A stretch of DNA of 42,237 bases, taken from NCBI GenBank assembly GCA_022564995.1, contig JADFKK010000023.1, positions 1 to 42,237 on the forward strand, given 5' to 3'. This stretch comes from Planctomycetota bacterium. Its GTDB lineage: Bacteria; Planctomycetota; Planctomycetia; Pirellulales; JADFKK01. Of the stretch, positions 25,947-35,088 are shown in pieces (the first letter of the stretch is position 1; every line of letters begins with the position of its first letter). The translations under genes and the position numbers were made by a program. The notes under the pieces were generated by a model. The model was not told where the DNA came from and searched no databases. It saw only the letters and a program-made list of their open reading frames with translations.

Positions 25947-27146
25947 TTGGCACAGAACAACGAACCCACGGCGGCGACTTCGATGATGACGCCAGTCCAA
26001 AGCAAATCTCGCTCAGCGGCGTCGGACCGGCCTTCCATCGGAGGCCTGTCGGCCATGCTTTCTGATTGGAACGCCAAACGCGTAGCCGCGCAAAAGCGCC
26101 GCCACGCGACCATTCGGCGGCGCGAAGTCACCTACATCATGCGCAACCTGGCCACGCTGATCGACAACGGCGTATCGCTGCAGCGAGCCCTTGGCACCCT
26201 GGCCAGCGAAGTATCGCTGCGTGCTCACGCCGACGTGCTCAAAGACCTGCGCCACCGAATCGAAGTCGGCGAAACCTTCAGCAACGCGCTGGCGCGATAC
26301 CCCGACGCCTTCGACACGCTGGTGGTGCATCAGATCAAGATTGGCGAAAAAGCCGGTACGCTGGGGAGGTCGCTGCTCACGATCGCCGATCAACTCGAAA
26401 AAGCGGGCAACATTCGCGCCATGGTTATCAAGAAGCTCGCCTATCCGGTGGTGCTGGTCGTGGCTGGCGGCGCGGCGATTACCTTCATGCTATTTTTTGT
26501 CATTCCCGTGTTTAAGGACACTTACGATTCAGCCGGCGTGCCGTTGCCGGGAATCACTCTGGCACTGATGTGGACAGCCGACGCGGCGGGCATGTGTGGC
26601 CCGTACCTGCTACTGATTCCCGCCATCGGCGTGCTGGCTCTGAAATACATCGGCAAGAACCCGGCGCTGGCCGCGTCGCTCGACCGGACGTTGTTGCGCA
26701 TTCCGATGGTTGGCCCCTGGCTGCGAGACATGGCGGTGTTGCAGTTCATGGACGTGCTATCGACCCTGCTCGAATCGGGCTTCACCGTGGTCGAGGCGCT
26801 CGGCGAATCGGCCAGTGCGGTGCGGAACCGCGCCGTGCAGGAGTGTATCCGCTCGCTCGAGGCGGCGGTGCGGCGTGGGGAGCGGTTCAGTCGAGAACTC
26901 GACCGCCATAGCGATCTGTTTCCGCCCGTCGTCAGCCAGTTGGTGATTATCGGCGAGAAAACCGGCAATTTATCGCGGGCCACCAGCGACATTCGCGAGC
27001 ACCTGCGGCGCGAAATCGAACGCAAAACGAACATCGCCGTGGGCACCATCGAACCCGTTCTGACCATCTCCCTGGCCGCCGTGATTGCCGTCGTGTTGCT
27101 GGCGATCTATTTACCCATGTTCGACATGATTTCCACGATGGGGTAA
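25947..27146 (+). CDS. gspF: Type II secretion inner-membrane protein GspF/PilC
   Basis: FMRNLATLIDNGVSLQRAL-type GspF repeats, GEKAGTLGRSLLTIADQLE and IGEKTGNLSRATSDI. Start may be TTG 25947 or a downstream ATG. Confidence 0.93.
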   Translation: MAQNNEPTAATSMMTPVQSKSRSAASDRPSIGGLSAMLSDWNAKRVAAQKRRHATIRRREVTYIMRNLATLIDNGVSLQRALGTLASEVSLRAHADVLKDLRHRIEVGETFSNALARYPDAFDTLVVHQIKIGEKAGTLGRSLLTIADQLEKAGNIRAMVIKKLAYPVVLVVAGGAAITFMLFFVIPVFKDTYDSAGVPLPGITLALMWTADAAGMCGPYLLLIPAIGVLALKYIGKNPALAASLDRTLLRIPMVGPWLRDMAVLQFMDVLSTLLESGFTVVEALGESASAVRNRAVQECIRSLEAAVRRGERFSRELDRHSDLFPPVVSQLVIIGEKTGNLSRATSDIREHLRREIERKTNIAVGTIEPVLTISLAAVIAVVLLAIYLPMFDMISTMG

Positions 27147-27150
27147 GGGG

Positions 27151-27198
27151 AGGATTGAGGATTGAGGATTTGGGATTTGGGATTGAGGATTGAGGATT
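27151..27198 (+). repeat. Heptamer array GAGGATT/TGGGATT
   Basis: (G)AGGATT GAGGATT GAGGATT TGGGATT TGGGATT GAGGATT GAGGATT. Confidence 0.9.
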
Positions 27199-27254
27199 TT
27201 CGCAGATCGTGATTTAGTCGCCATGTCTACACCATCACCGCTAAAAACCAAAAG

Positions 27255-27313
27255 CTAACTCCTAACTCCTTAACTCCTAACTCCTAACTTGCCTCCTAAC
27301 CCCGCCTCCTAAC
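27255..27313 (+). repeat. Heptamer-based array CTAACTC, partly degenerate
   Basis: CTAACTC CTAACTC CTTAACTC CTAACTC CTAACTTGCCTCCTAACCCCGCCTCCTAAC. Confidence 0.8.
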
Positions 27314-27325
27314 AGGGAACATCAC

Positions 27326-27664
27326 ATGATTCGATCACTGGCAGGGCGTCGTGGTGGCATTACTTTGCTGGACATGGTTGCTGCGGTGATGATTATCGGG
27401 ATTGTGGCGATCATGGTTGTTCCTCGAATGCTTGGCCCGTCGCAGAACGCCAAACGCGACACTTGCCATGTGAACCGGGGGAACGTCGAAACCCAGTCAC
27501 AACTGTGGTTTCGCAACAAGGCTGCCTGGCCGAGCAGCCCGCTGGTGGATTCGATCGGCGCCGACGTGCAGTATTTTCCCGACGGACTGCCTACCTGTCC
27601 GGTCGACGGCACAACCTACGATCTCGATCCCAGCACCCACCAGGTGATCGGACACGACCATTAG
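27326..27664 (+). CDS. GspG-like short pseudopilin (Asp at +5)
   Basis: Prepilin-like leader RRGG^ITLLDMVAAVMIIGIVAIMVVPRM; C-terminus YFPDGLPTCPVDGTTYDLDPSTHQVIGH. Confidence 0.8.
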   Translation: MIRSLAGRRGGITLLDMVAAVMIIGIVAIMVVPRMLGPSQNAKRDTCHVNRGNVETQSQLWFRNKAAWPSSPLVDSIGADVQYFPDGLPTCPVDGTTYDLDPSTHQVIGHDH

Positions 27665-27837
27665 AATCGCTACGACCAGAGCCGCGGAAAATGTGCCAAG
27701 TTTTGTTGGTCGCGACCCGCAGGCGGCAGAACGTAAGCTAGGGTTTTGTAGCAGGACGCTCCACTCAGGAGTGAGTTGATGAGCGGTGGCTCGTTTACCA
27801 CGCCGCTTCACACGACCAAGATAACCCCATCAGCGCC

Positions 27838-28179
27838 ATGAAACGATCAGACAGCAATTGTCGTCCTCTCCGTCGTCAAGCTTTTACGCTGCTTGAACTG
27901 CTGGCGGTTGTGACCATCTTGGGAATCATCGCCGTGATCGTCGTGCCGCGCGTGACGACCACCAGTACGGCAGCCAAACAGAAGGCCCATCTGCACAACA
28001 AGGCGGTGATCAACGCGGCGGTCGAGCGCTACTACGTCACCGAGGGAAGTTGGCCGTCGGCAGACCTCAACGAGATGGTTCCCCCCGCGACTTACGATTA
28101 CTTTCCCGATGGTCTGCCGACCAATCCGATCGATGGCAGTGTCTACACCATCGACGCAACAACGCACCGCGTTCCGTAG
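27838..28179 (+). CDS. GspG-like short pseudopilin, paralogue of the preceding gene
   Basis: RRQA^FTLLELLAVVTILGIIAVIVVPRV; C-terminus YFPDGLPTNPIDGSVYTIDATTHRVP. Confidence 0.85.
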   Translation: MKRSDSNCRPLRRQAFTLLELLAVVTILGIIAVIVVPRVTTTSTAAKQKAHLHNKAVINAAVERYYVTEGSWPSADLNEMVPPATYDYFPDGLPTNPIDGSVYTIDATTHRVP

Positions 28180-28197
28180 TAACTCCAGAACTGTTGT

Positions 28198-28728
28198 ATG
28201 TCGCGGCATCCAACCGCAGGCCACGCGGCCATGTCGGAATCTCGAACCATTCTCGATCGTAGTCGACGGCACCAGGCGCCGGCTTCCGGCCTGACCCTGC
28301 TGGAACTAATCGCCGTGCTGACCGTTTTAGGCACCTTCGCCGCCGTGGCGATGTCCCGCTGGTCTCCCTCGACGCTCAGCAGTTTTCAATCGCGCGCCGA
28401 CGCCCGAGGCTTGGCCCTCGATCTATTGCAGGCACAGCGGCGCACCGTTGCCACCGGCGACCATCACTACGTGTTGTTGATCGGCGGCGGGACGATTACA
28501 TCGTACGAAATGTATCGCAAGACGGGCGGCGGCGACCTGCTCGTCGAGCCCGCGAAATCGTTCCCCAGCGGCGTAACCGTCACCAGCAGCCACACCCAAC
28601 TGGAGTTCGATTTTGAGGGTGCGGCGTTGGCCGCCTATCAAGTCACGCTGACGGCCGAACACTACACCTGGCGCGTGAGCGTGATCCCTTCAACGGGCGC
28701 GGTGAAGGTCGAAGACGTGACGCCCTGA
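28198..28728 (+). CDS. GspH-like pseudopilin
   Basis: ASG^LTLLELIAVLTVLGTFAAVAMSRW; about 170 aa, FDFEGAAL late in the protein. Confidence 0.8.
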   Translation: MSRHPTAGHAAMSESRTILDRSRRHQAPASGLTLLELIAVLTVLGTFAAVAMSRWSPSTLSSFQSRADARGLALDLLQAQRRTVATGDHHYVLLIGGGTITSYEMYRKTGGGDLLVEPAKSFPSGVTVTSSHTQLEFDFEGAALAAYQVTLTAEHYTWRVSVIPSTGAVKVEDVTP

Positions 28729-28913
28729 TTTCGTGCTTCGGATTTGAATCGCCAATCTGCCCACCGTTCGTTTCTTCTCGGATCGTTAATCCCTTCCTTG
28801 CAAGCATTTACGTGTTTCGGTCGCTTGACCCAGCCGCCGCGTAAGCTACCTTTTCAGGGCTTTGCGCGGCTGGAACTGCGCGCGATAACTCCCCCGGGAA
28901 CCTGGACTTACAC

Positions 28914-29369
28914 ATGATCGTCGCGCGACCAATCCGAAACACTCGCCGCGTTGGTCACACGCTGGTGGAGTTGGTCGCGGCGAGCAGCTTGCTGGCGATT
29001 GCGTTGGTGCCGGCGTTGAGTTTTCTTCGCGACAGCTTCGTCCGTAGCCGACAGCTCGAAACGCAAAACGCCTTGACAAGCTTTTGCACAAGCAAGCTCG
29101 ACGAGCACTTGGCGCGAACGTCCGTATCGTGGACGACCGGCAGCGTTTCCGGCGATTTTTCGGCCGCTGGCTTCGCCCAGCTTCGCTTTCGCGTCGATCG
29201 ATCCGATTTACCGCCGGATGGCGGCATCCCCGGGCGCCTGATGTCGGTCACGGCAACGGTCTGGGATGATTTGAATGCCGATGCGGCGCTCGACGCCAAC
29301 GAGCCGTCGGTCGTATTTGCCAGCAAGATCGCAAAATTAGCAAAGTATGAAGACGAAGCGGCACCGTAG
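28914..29369 (+). CDS. GspI-like minor pseudopilin
   Basis: RVG^HTLVELVAASSLLAIALVPALSFLRDSF. Confidence 0.75.
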   Translation: MIVARPIRNTRRVGHTLVELVAASSLLAIALVPALSFLRDSFVRSRQLETQNALTSFCTSKLDEHLARTSVSWTTGSVSGDFSAAGFAQLRFRVDRSDLPPDGGIPGRLMSVTATVWDDLNADAALDANEPSVVFASKIAKLAKYEDEAAP

Positions 29370-29375
29370 CCCCTG

Positions 29376-29438
29376 GTAGCTGGATTCGCAAGAATTCAAC
29401 GTGGCATTGCTCGCCTGATTTCTTGCGAAATCAGCTAC
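29376..29438. repeat. 63-bp palindromic dispersed repeat (repeat A, copy 2)
   Basis: GTAGCTGGATTCGCAAGAATTCAAC ... CTGATTTCTTGCGAAATCAGCTAC; same length and arms as 13888-13950. Confidence 0.85.
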
Positions 29439-29471
29439 GGGTACGAGGGCGCGACCAACGGTCGCGGCTTT

Positions 29472-30035
29472 ATGGTTTTGTTTGACGGACGAGTGAACAT
29501 GATGGGTAATGAAAAAAACAAGACGTTACGAATTCAGCCCGGGTCACGTCGGGCGATGACGCTGTTGGAGGTGACGATCGCCACGACCATGATGACCACG
29601 TTGGTTCTGAGCGTCTCGATGATCGTCCGCACCGGCTACACGGCATGGTTGGCTCAGGAAGCCGACGCCGCCAAGATCGAATCCGCCCACGCCGTCCTCC
29701 GCCACATTCTCCGCAAAGCCCGACAGGCCGAGGCGGTGTTAATCGTCAGCCTGCCGAGCGACGGAGCCGGCAACCTAACTTTGCTGACGGCGTCTGGACA
29801 GACCGTGGCCTGGAAGCGGAACGCCGGCACGGACGAAGTTCTTTATGGTGTCGGCTCGGCAAGCGATCTGCTGGGCGAAGAAATTACCGACCTGCGATTT
29901 ACCGCGTACAAGGCCGACGGCGTTACCACCACGACCGTTGCGGATGAAATTCAAGCCATCAAGTGTAGCGCCACCGTAACCACGCCCAGCGGATCGAGAA
30001 CGGCCACCGCCTGGGCATGGCTGCGCGCCTGGTAA
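29472..30035 (+). CDS. GspJ-like minor pseudopilin
   Basis: SRRA^MTLLEVTIATTMMTTLVLSVSM. Start may be 29499 or 29502. Confidence 0.75.
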   Translation: MVLFDGRVNMMGNEKNKTLRIQPGSRRAMTLLEVTIATTMMTTLVLSVSMIVRTGYTAWLAQEADAAKIESAHAVLRHILRKARQAEAVLIVSLPSDGAGNLTLLTASGQTVAWKRNAGTDEVLYGVGSASDLLGEEITDLRFTAYKADGVTTTTVADEIQAIKCSATVTTPSGSRTATAWAWLRAW

Positions 30036-30063
30036 TGATTTGTGCGGACCATCAAGAAAAACC

Positions 30064-30495
30064 ATGCCACCTCACTCAACACAACGACGAACTGCCCGAG
30101 GGCGCCCACCGCGGCGGCCGCGTCCTCATCAATGCAGAGTCCAGCGCCAGGGGTCCGGATTGCTGGTGACCCTGTTCGTCGTGTCGATCATCACGGTCAT
30201 GGTTGTTTCGGTGTACGAAATGCAAATGGCGCAGTGGGCGGCCGTTCGCAACACGGGCGATTACGAGCGGGCGTTGTATCTGGCCGGTGCGGCGGTCCAT
30301 CACTCGCTGGCGGAAATCGAAAAAGATTCCGACTGGCGCGACGGCATCGGCGCGACCGAGCATCCGGCCGGCAGCGGCCAAACCTACTCGGCCACGGTCA
30401 CTGATTCCGCCGGCGGCATCGTCGTCATCACCGGCAGCGGCACCGTCGGTGCGATTACCCGAAAACTGCAAGTTACCATCGATCCTGGCGATTGA
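30064..30495 (+). CDS. GspK/PilX-like minor pseudopilin (short)
   Basis: RQG^SGLLVTLFVVSIITVMVVSVYEMQ without Glu5, as in GspK; NTGDYERALYLAGAAVHHSLAEIE. Confidence 0.65.
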   Translation: MPPHSTQRRTARGRPPRRPRPHQCRVQRQGSGLLVTLFVVSIITVMVVSVYEMQMAQWAAVRNTGDYERALYLAGAAVHHSLAEIEKDSDWRDGIGATEHPAGSGQTYSATVTDSAGGIVVITGSGTVGAITRKLQVTIDPGD

Positions 30496-30501
30496 TCCAC
30501 C

Positions 30502-32007
30502 ATGAAAACCAACCGCTCCAATAAATTCCAATCCACCGTCGGCATCGAAATCTGCCGATCTCACCTGCATCTGGCGAGGCTCATCGCCGGCAACCCAATT
30601 CGCGTACATACGCGCAGCGTGCAGTGGAGGCGCGACGCGCCCACGATGTTGTCGGAACTCGGCGCGCGCGAATTGACGGCCGGATTGAAATTGCTCGTTT
30701 CGCATGAGAAACTTCATGGCCAACGGATCAGTCTGGCCCTCAACGGCGAGTTTTGCGTCACGCGGGTCAAGACCGGTTCGGCCGACGTGGTGCGTCGCGA
30801 GTTGGCGCAGTTGGAAGAGCGCAGCGCCCTGTACTTGTCGCTGGGAACCGGCCCCAAGGCATTAGCGGCGAGCGTGCGGCAAATCGATGCCCGCCATCAG
30901 CACTTGCTGTTGACCGTGTCGAACAAGAAAATACTGGAAACGATTGTGGCCGCGGCCGACCATCTGGGAATCGAAATCGACACCATCGAGCCCTCGCTGG
31001 TGGCGCTCAGCCGTTGTGTCAGCAGCATCGGCCGAGATGCCGACCGGCCGGTGCTGATCGTCATGCTCAACGAAGCGGGCGTCGAGTTGGGGATCACCTA
31101 CCAGGGGCATTTGATTCTCGACTACCGTCCCGGGGGACGATCGGCCAAGGAGGAAGTCGCGGCGATTGTTATCAACCATCTGGCTCGACTGGAGCGATAT
31201 TGCCAGCGGCACTACGGTTACACCGAGGGTCGGCTGGATCACGTCATTCTGTGCGGCGCGGACGAGGCCATCGATCCGGTTCGCCAAGGCCTCGAACGGG
31301 AGGAAGCGATCACCCTGGAAATACTCGATCCGACTCAGGTCGACTCCAGTTGGGACTATAGTGAGCTGGCGACCGGCTCGGAATCGAGTGCCGCACTGGG
31401 AGTATGTCTTTACACGGGCGACGCATCGACGCCTCGCGACACGCCGAATCTGATGGAGCAGTTACGCGCCGACAAGAAAACGCGCCTGCTGCCCGCCCTG
31501 GCGAAAATCACCTGGCCGATCGCCGCCACCGTCGTCGTCGCGCTGGCGCTGTTCGTCCTAACGCTCTATGAGAGCAACCGAAACACCGCGATCGCCAATC
31601 GTCTGAGCGAATATGAAACCCAGAAAGTTCGCGCCGGCCGGATCAAGTCGGAGATGATTCACGCGGACAAGAAGGTTGCCCAGTTTTCGGCGCTGGGCGA
31701 AAAATTGTCGAACGCGGCTTGGGCCGAGGCGCTGAGCCACGTCACCCACTGCATGCCGAGCGACGTTTGGCTTGAGCGATTCGACGCGGCCGGTGACGGA
31801 ACCGTAAGAATCTCCGGGTCGGGCTACAACGACGACGCCGTTTACGAACTGGTTCGCTGGCTGCAGCAGGCCCCCGGCATTTCCGACGTTTCGCTGGAAG
31901 GAACCCGCACCGGAAGCGGACGCACCGGCCGGGTCATCAAGTTTGACGTTCATTGCAAGTTTACCGATCAGGCTGCCGCTAACGGCCCGGAGGACACTGA
32001 TGGTTGA
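30502..32007 (+). CDS. PilM-PilN fusion (GspL-like) assembly protein
   Basis: N-terminal actin-like ATPase region (VGIEICRSHLHLARL... LIVMLNEAGVELGI), TM PIAATVVVALALFVLTLYES, periplasmic PilN-like WAEALSHVTHCMPSDVWLERF...VRISGSG. Confidence 0.8.
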   Translation: MKTNRSNKFQSTVGIEICRSHLHLARLIAGNPIRVHTRSVQWRRDAPTMLSELGARELTAGLKLLVSHEKLHGQRISLALNGEFCVTRVKTGSADVVRRELAQLEERSALYLSLGTGPKALAASVRQIDARHQHLLLTVSNKKILETIVAAADHLGIEIDTIEPSLVALSRCVSSIGRDADRPVLIVMLNEAGVELGITYQGHLILDYRPGGRSAKEEVAAIVINHLARLERYCQRHYGYTEGRLDHVILCGADEAIDPVRQGLEREEAITLEILDPTQVDSSWDYSELATGSESSAALGVCLYTGDASTPRDTPNLMEQLRADKKTRLLPALAKITWPIAATVVVALALFVLTLYESNRNTAIANRLSEYETQKVRAGRIKSEMIHADKKVAQFSALGEKLSNAAWAEALSHVTHCMPSDVWLERFDAAGDGTVRISGSGYNDDAVYELVRWLQQAPGISDVSLEGTRTGSGRTGRVIKFDVHCKFTDQAAANGPEDTDG

Positions 32008-32632
32008 GTCTCTACTGCGTCGGTTTCTTGAATACGAGCAGCGCCGCTGGGTCGTCATAATCGTATCTTTAGTCATAGCGCTCGCGGCTATTTTGCCGCT
32101 CGCCGATGAATACACTGCCCTGTGCGAAGAGCAATCGCGGCTTGAATTGCTCGTCGACTCCACTCGACTGATGGTAAAGAACCTGGACGGGCTGGAGGAG
32201 CGTGCCCGTCAGCAGACCAAGGCGCTCGAGCAGCTCGACGTGCGGGGTGTGTCGAACCGAGACATTCAGCGGTTTCGCTCCGACGTGGTGCGTTGGGCCA
32301 AGACGGCCGAGTGCCGGGTACAGAGCATTCGAGTCGACAGTAGTCGATCGCGACCGTGGAGAGAGAACGATCAACCGTTGGAGTTTCGTACCAAGAGAAA
32401 AACCGACAAGGAAACGCCGTTCCTGTTAACGACACAGACTTTTTCGGTGTCGATCGCCGCGCCGCTTGCTCAGATCAAGGATTTCATGAATCAGATGCAC
32501 GCCGACAAACGGTTGATCCACGTCAAGGGGTTTAACCTGCGGCCTTTGCCGGGTGGCAACGCGGTGTTGGTCTTGGAATTGGATCTCATGTTGTTTGACC
32601 TAACGGAGAAGACCGAATCCCTGTCGGCATGA
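32000..32632 (+). CDS. PilO/GspM-like assembly protein
   Basis: ATG 32000 overlaps the previous stop by 8 bp; TM WVVIIVSLVIALAAILPLADEYTAL, coiled-coil, C-terminal ferredoxin-like-length domain. Confidence 0.65.
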   Translation: MVESLLRRFLEYEQRRWVVIIVSLVIALAAILPLADEYTALCEEQSRLELLVDSTRLMVKNLDGLEERARQQTKALEQLDVRGVSNRDIQRFRSDVVRWAKTAECRVQSIRVDSSRSRPWRENDQPLEFRTKRKTDKETPFLLTTQTFSVSIAAPLAQIKDFMNQMHADKRLIHVKGFNLRPLPGGNAVLVLELDLMLFDLTEKTESLSA

Positions 32633-32730
32633 GTTGATGTGGCCGGGGCGATGGCCAAATATCGACCTGTCGATCGAAAAGCCTTGGCGCGGAATCGGAC
32701 AGGGAAACACAAAGTGTCATCGGAGGACAC

Positions 32731-34974
32731 ATGGAAGCGAGTCAGCCTTCCGCGCTCTACGCAATCGCTGCGCGACCGCTGCGCGCGACGCTCGCGGCGT
32801 TCTGCTGCATCGCCGCGCTCGGGCTGCTTGCCTTGTCGGGCCCGTCGGCTGCTCAAACGGGCACGGCCGCCCCGCGTATCGATGCCGAGCTCATCACCAC
32901 GCTCTCCAAACGGGGCGATCTCACGCTGCGCGACGCCACGCTGGGCGAAGCGCTATTCACGATCGGACAAACCTGGAAGATCAACCTGGTGGTCGGCGAG
33001 GATGTTAAGGGCCTGGTGAACGGCGTGTTTCAAGACGCTCCCTTGCACGAAATCCTCGATTCGATCTTGCTAGCCAACGATTTTAGCTATCGCCCCGTCG
33101 GCAAGAGTCTAGTGATCATGCCGATTAACAAATTGGGCAAGGCCAACCATCCGTTGTTGAAGACCGTGGTGGTGCCGCTACGATTTAGCGATCCCAAAGA
33201 CATTCTTCCCGCCGCGACCCTGCTCAGTTCTCCGCAGGGCGCGATCCTCGAAATCGCCTCGGCCCGCAGTGTGATGATCGTCGATTTTCCAGATCGTGTG
33301 GCCACGATCACCAAGATGATCCAAGACCTCGACGAGGCCGCCTCGCGCGTCCGAGGCACGGGCGGCGGTGACGACACGCGTCTCGACGTTCGCACGTTCA
33401 GGGTGCAATATGTGCTGGCGGCGTCGCTCAAGGAGCCGCTCTCGAATCTGCTCAGTCCGGACGGAAAAATCGCCACGATGGCCCGTGAAAACAAGGTCGT
33501 CATCGTCGATTATCCGCCGCAGTTGAGGCTCGCGGAACGGCAGTTCAAGCAGCTTGATGTGCCGCAAACGCAAATTCGCATCACGGCCTTTATTTACGAC
33601 GTCAGCCTGGAAGACATGAAACAGTTGGGCATCAACTGGAACCAAATCTCCAAAGGCCGGTTCGATGCCAACGGCGACGCACAAAGCCTCTTTACGATCG
33701 ACTCGACCACCGCGGCGACGGCGGCGTCCGGCGCCATCGGCAGCGCCATCACGTTCATGAACCTCAGCCGAAATTTCGACATCACCGCCGTGGTCAACGC
33801 GCTGGAGCAGGCCAACGATTCGCGGCTGCTGGCCAATCCCACCGTGACCGTGCTGAACAACGAAACGGCGGTCCTCGAAGCGATCAGGGAGATCCCCTTC
33901 CAGCAACTCACGCAGACCCAACAGGGTGGAAATATCGGCACGATCGGTTTTCGCGAGGCGGGCATTCGTCTGACAGTCACGGCCCGAGCAGCCGACGACG
34001 GAACCGTGCTGCTCGACGTCGAGCCCAGCTTCAGTCGCGTGGCCGGCACCACAGACGCCGCAGCGGGAGCGCAGCCGATCATCGACAAAAGCAGCGCCAA
34101 GACCATGGTCCGTGTTGCCAGCGGGCAGACGATGGTAATCGGCGGGCTCCGCCAGCGGACCGACATCGGCGGCTTCAACGGAGTTCCGTATCTCAAGGAC
34201 GCTTGGTTGATCGGCCCGCTCTTTCGCGGCAAGACGACCACCGTCCGCGAGAGCGAACTGATCGTTTTCATCACGCCCGAGATCATTACCCAGCCGACCA
34301 TCGATAAGCCTCGATACGAGCGAGCCATCGGCGTCGGGCGGGATATGCTGGACCGCATTCCATGGGCCCGGCGTCCCTACGAACCTCCCTGCGACGACGG
34401 TCCGATCCCGCCGGTGGACGTGAGATTTTCCAGCCATGAACCGGTTCTGGAGACATTGCCCGATGTGCCCGACGCTCGAGACGTGCCGACCGTTCCGCCT
34501 GCCGAGCGGGAGAAGCAGCCGGCGGAAATCGGCGCACGGGCAAAGCCGCCAGCGGAGGACACACGGCCGACTTATTTGACGCCGGAGCGGCGCAGTTCTA
34601 AGGACGACAAAACCGGCCGAGGGCCAAGACTGGAGCCGCACGCGCGAGGATTCGTGGGTGGGCTCAATCGCATCAGCCGATTGCCGCCGGTCAAGCCGCC
34701 ACTTCATGTGAACCGGTCGAGTGAGCGGGTTGAATCACGGCCCACCGCACGTAAACGGAGCCCGAAACCAACCAAGCAGGGCGTTCGTCCGATCTCAAGC
34801 CGCCCCAGACCCGCCCGCAGGCCGTCTCGCTGGAACGCGCCGCAAGAGCCGCCGACGCATCGGGTCGACAAGCCAGCGACACAAAACCCTTACGAGGCGA
34901 TTCGCACGAGGCAGCGGCCGAATGTTGATTCGCCGGACAAGGCGTTGTGGATGGATGAGATGTTCTTGCCGTAG
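32731..34974 (+). CDS. gspD: Secretin (GspD/PilQ family) with long basic C-terminal extension
   Basis: STN/N0 and N1-like repeats; secretin core VASGQTMVIGGLRQRTDIGGFNGVPYLKDAWLIGPLFRG...ESELIVFITPEII. Confidence 0.93.
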   Translation: MEASQPSALYAIAARPLRATLAAFCCIAALGLLALSGPSAAQTGTAAPRIDAELITTLSKRGDLTLRDATLGEALFTIGQTWKINLVVGEDVKGLVNGVFQDAPLHEILDSILLANDFSYRPVGKSLVIMPINKLGKANHPLLKTVVVPLRFSDPKDILPAATLLSSPQGAILEIASARSVMIVDFPDRVATITKMIQDLDEAASRVRGTGGGDDTRLDVRTFRVQYVLAASLKEPLSNLLSPDGKIATMARENKVVIVDYPPQLRLAERQFKQLDVPQTQIRITAFIYDVSLEDMKQLGINWNQISKGRFDANGDAQSLFTIDSTTAATAASGAIGSAITFMNLSRNFDITAVVNALEQANDSRLLANPTVTVLNNETAVLEAIREIPFQQLTQTQQGGNIGTIGFREAGIRLTVTARAADDGTVLLDVEPSFSRVAGTTDAAAGAQPIIDKSSAKTMVRVASGQTMVIGGLRQRTDIGGFNGVPYLKDAWLIGPLFRGKTTTVRESELIVFITPEIITQPTIDKPRYERAIGVGRDMLDRIPWARRPYEPPCDDGPIPPVDVRFSSHEPVLETLPDVPDARDVPTVPPAEREKQPAEIGARAKPPAEDTRPTYLTPERRSSKDDKTGRGPRLEPHARGFVGGLNRISRLPPVKPPLHVNRSSERVESRPTARKRSPKPTKQGVRPISSRPRPARRPSRWNAPQEPPTHRVDKPATQNPYEAIRTRQRPNVDSPDKALWMDEMFLP

Positions 34975-35088
34975 GCCTGCTGGGCCTGCCACACGGCTTC
35001 TTAGGCGAGACGTTCAAACGGCACATTTGTTACAAGCGGCATAGCGATGCCAGGCGGACGCGTAAGCGTGGAGGGGTCGTTCTTTCAC

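Noticed and set aside
33178-34707. 509-aa minus-strand ORF
   Set aside because: Antisense to the secretin gene.
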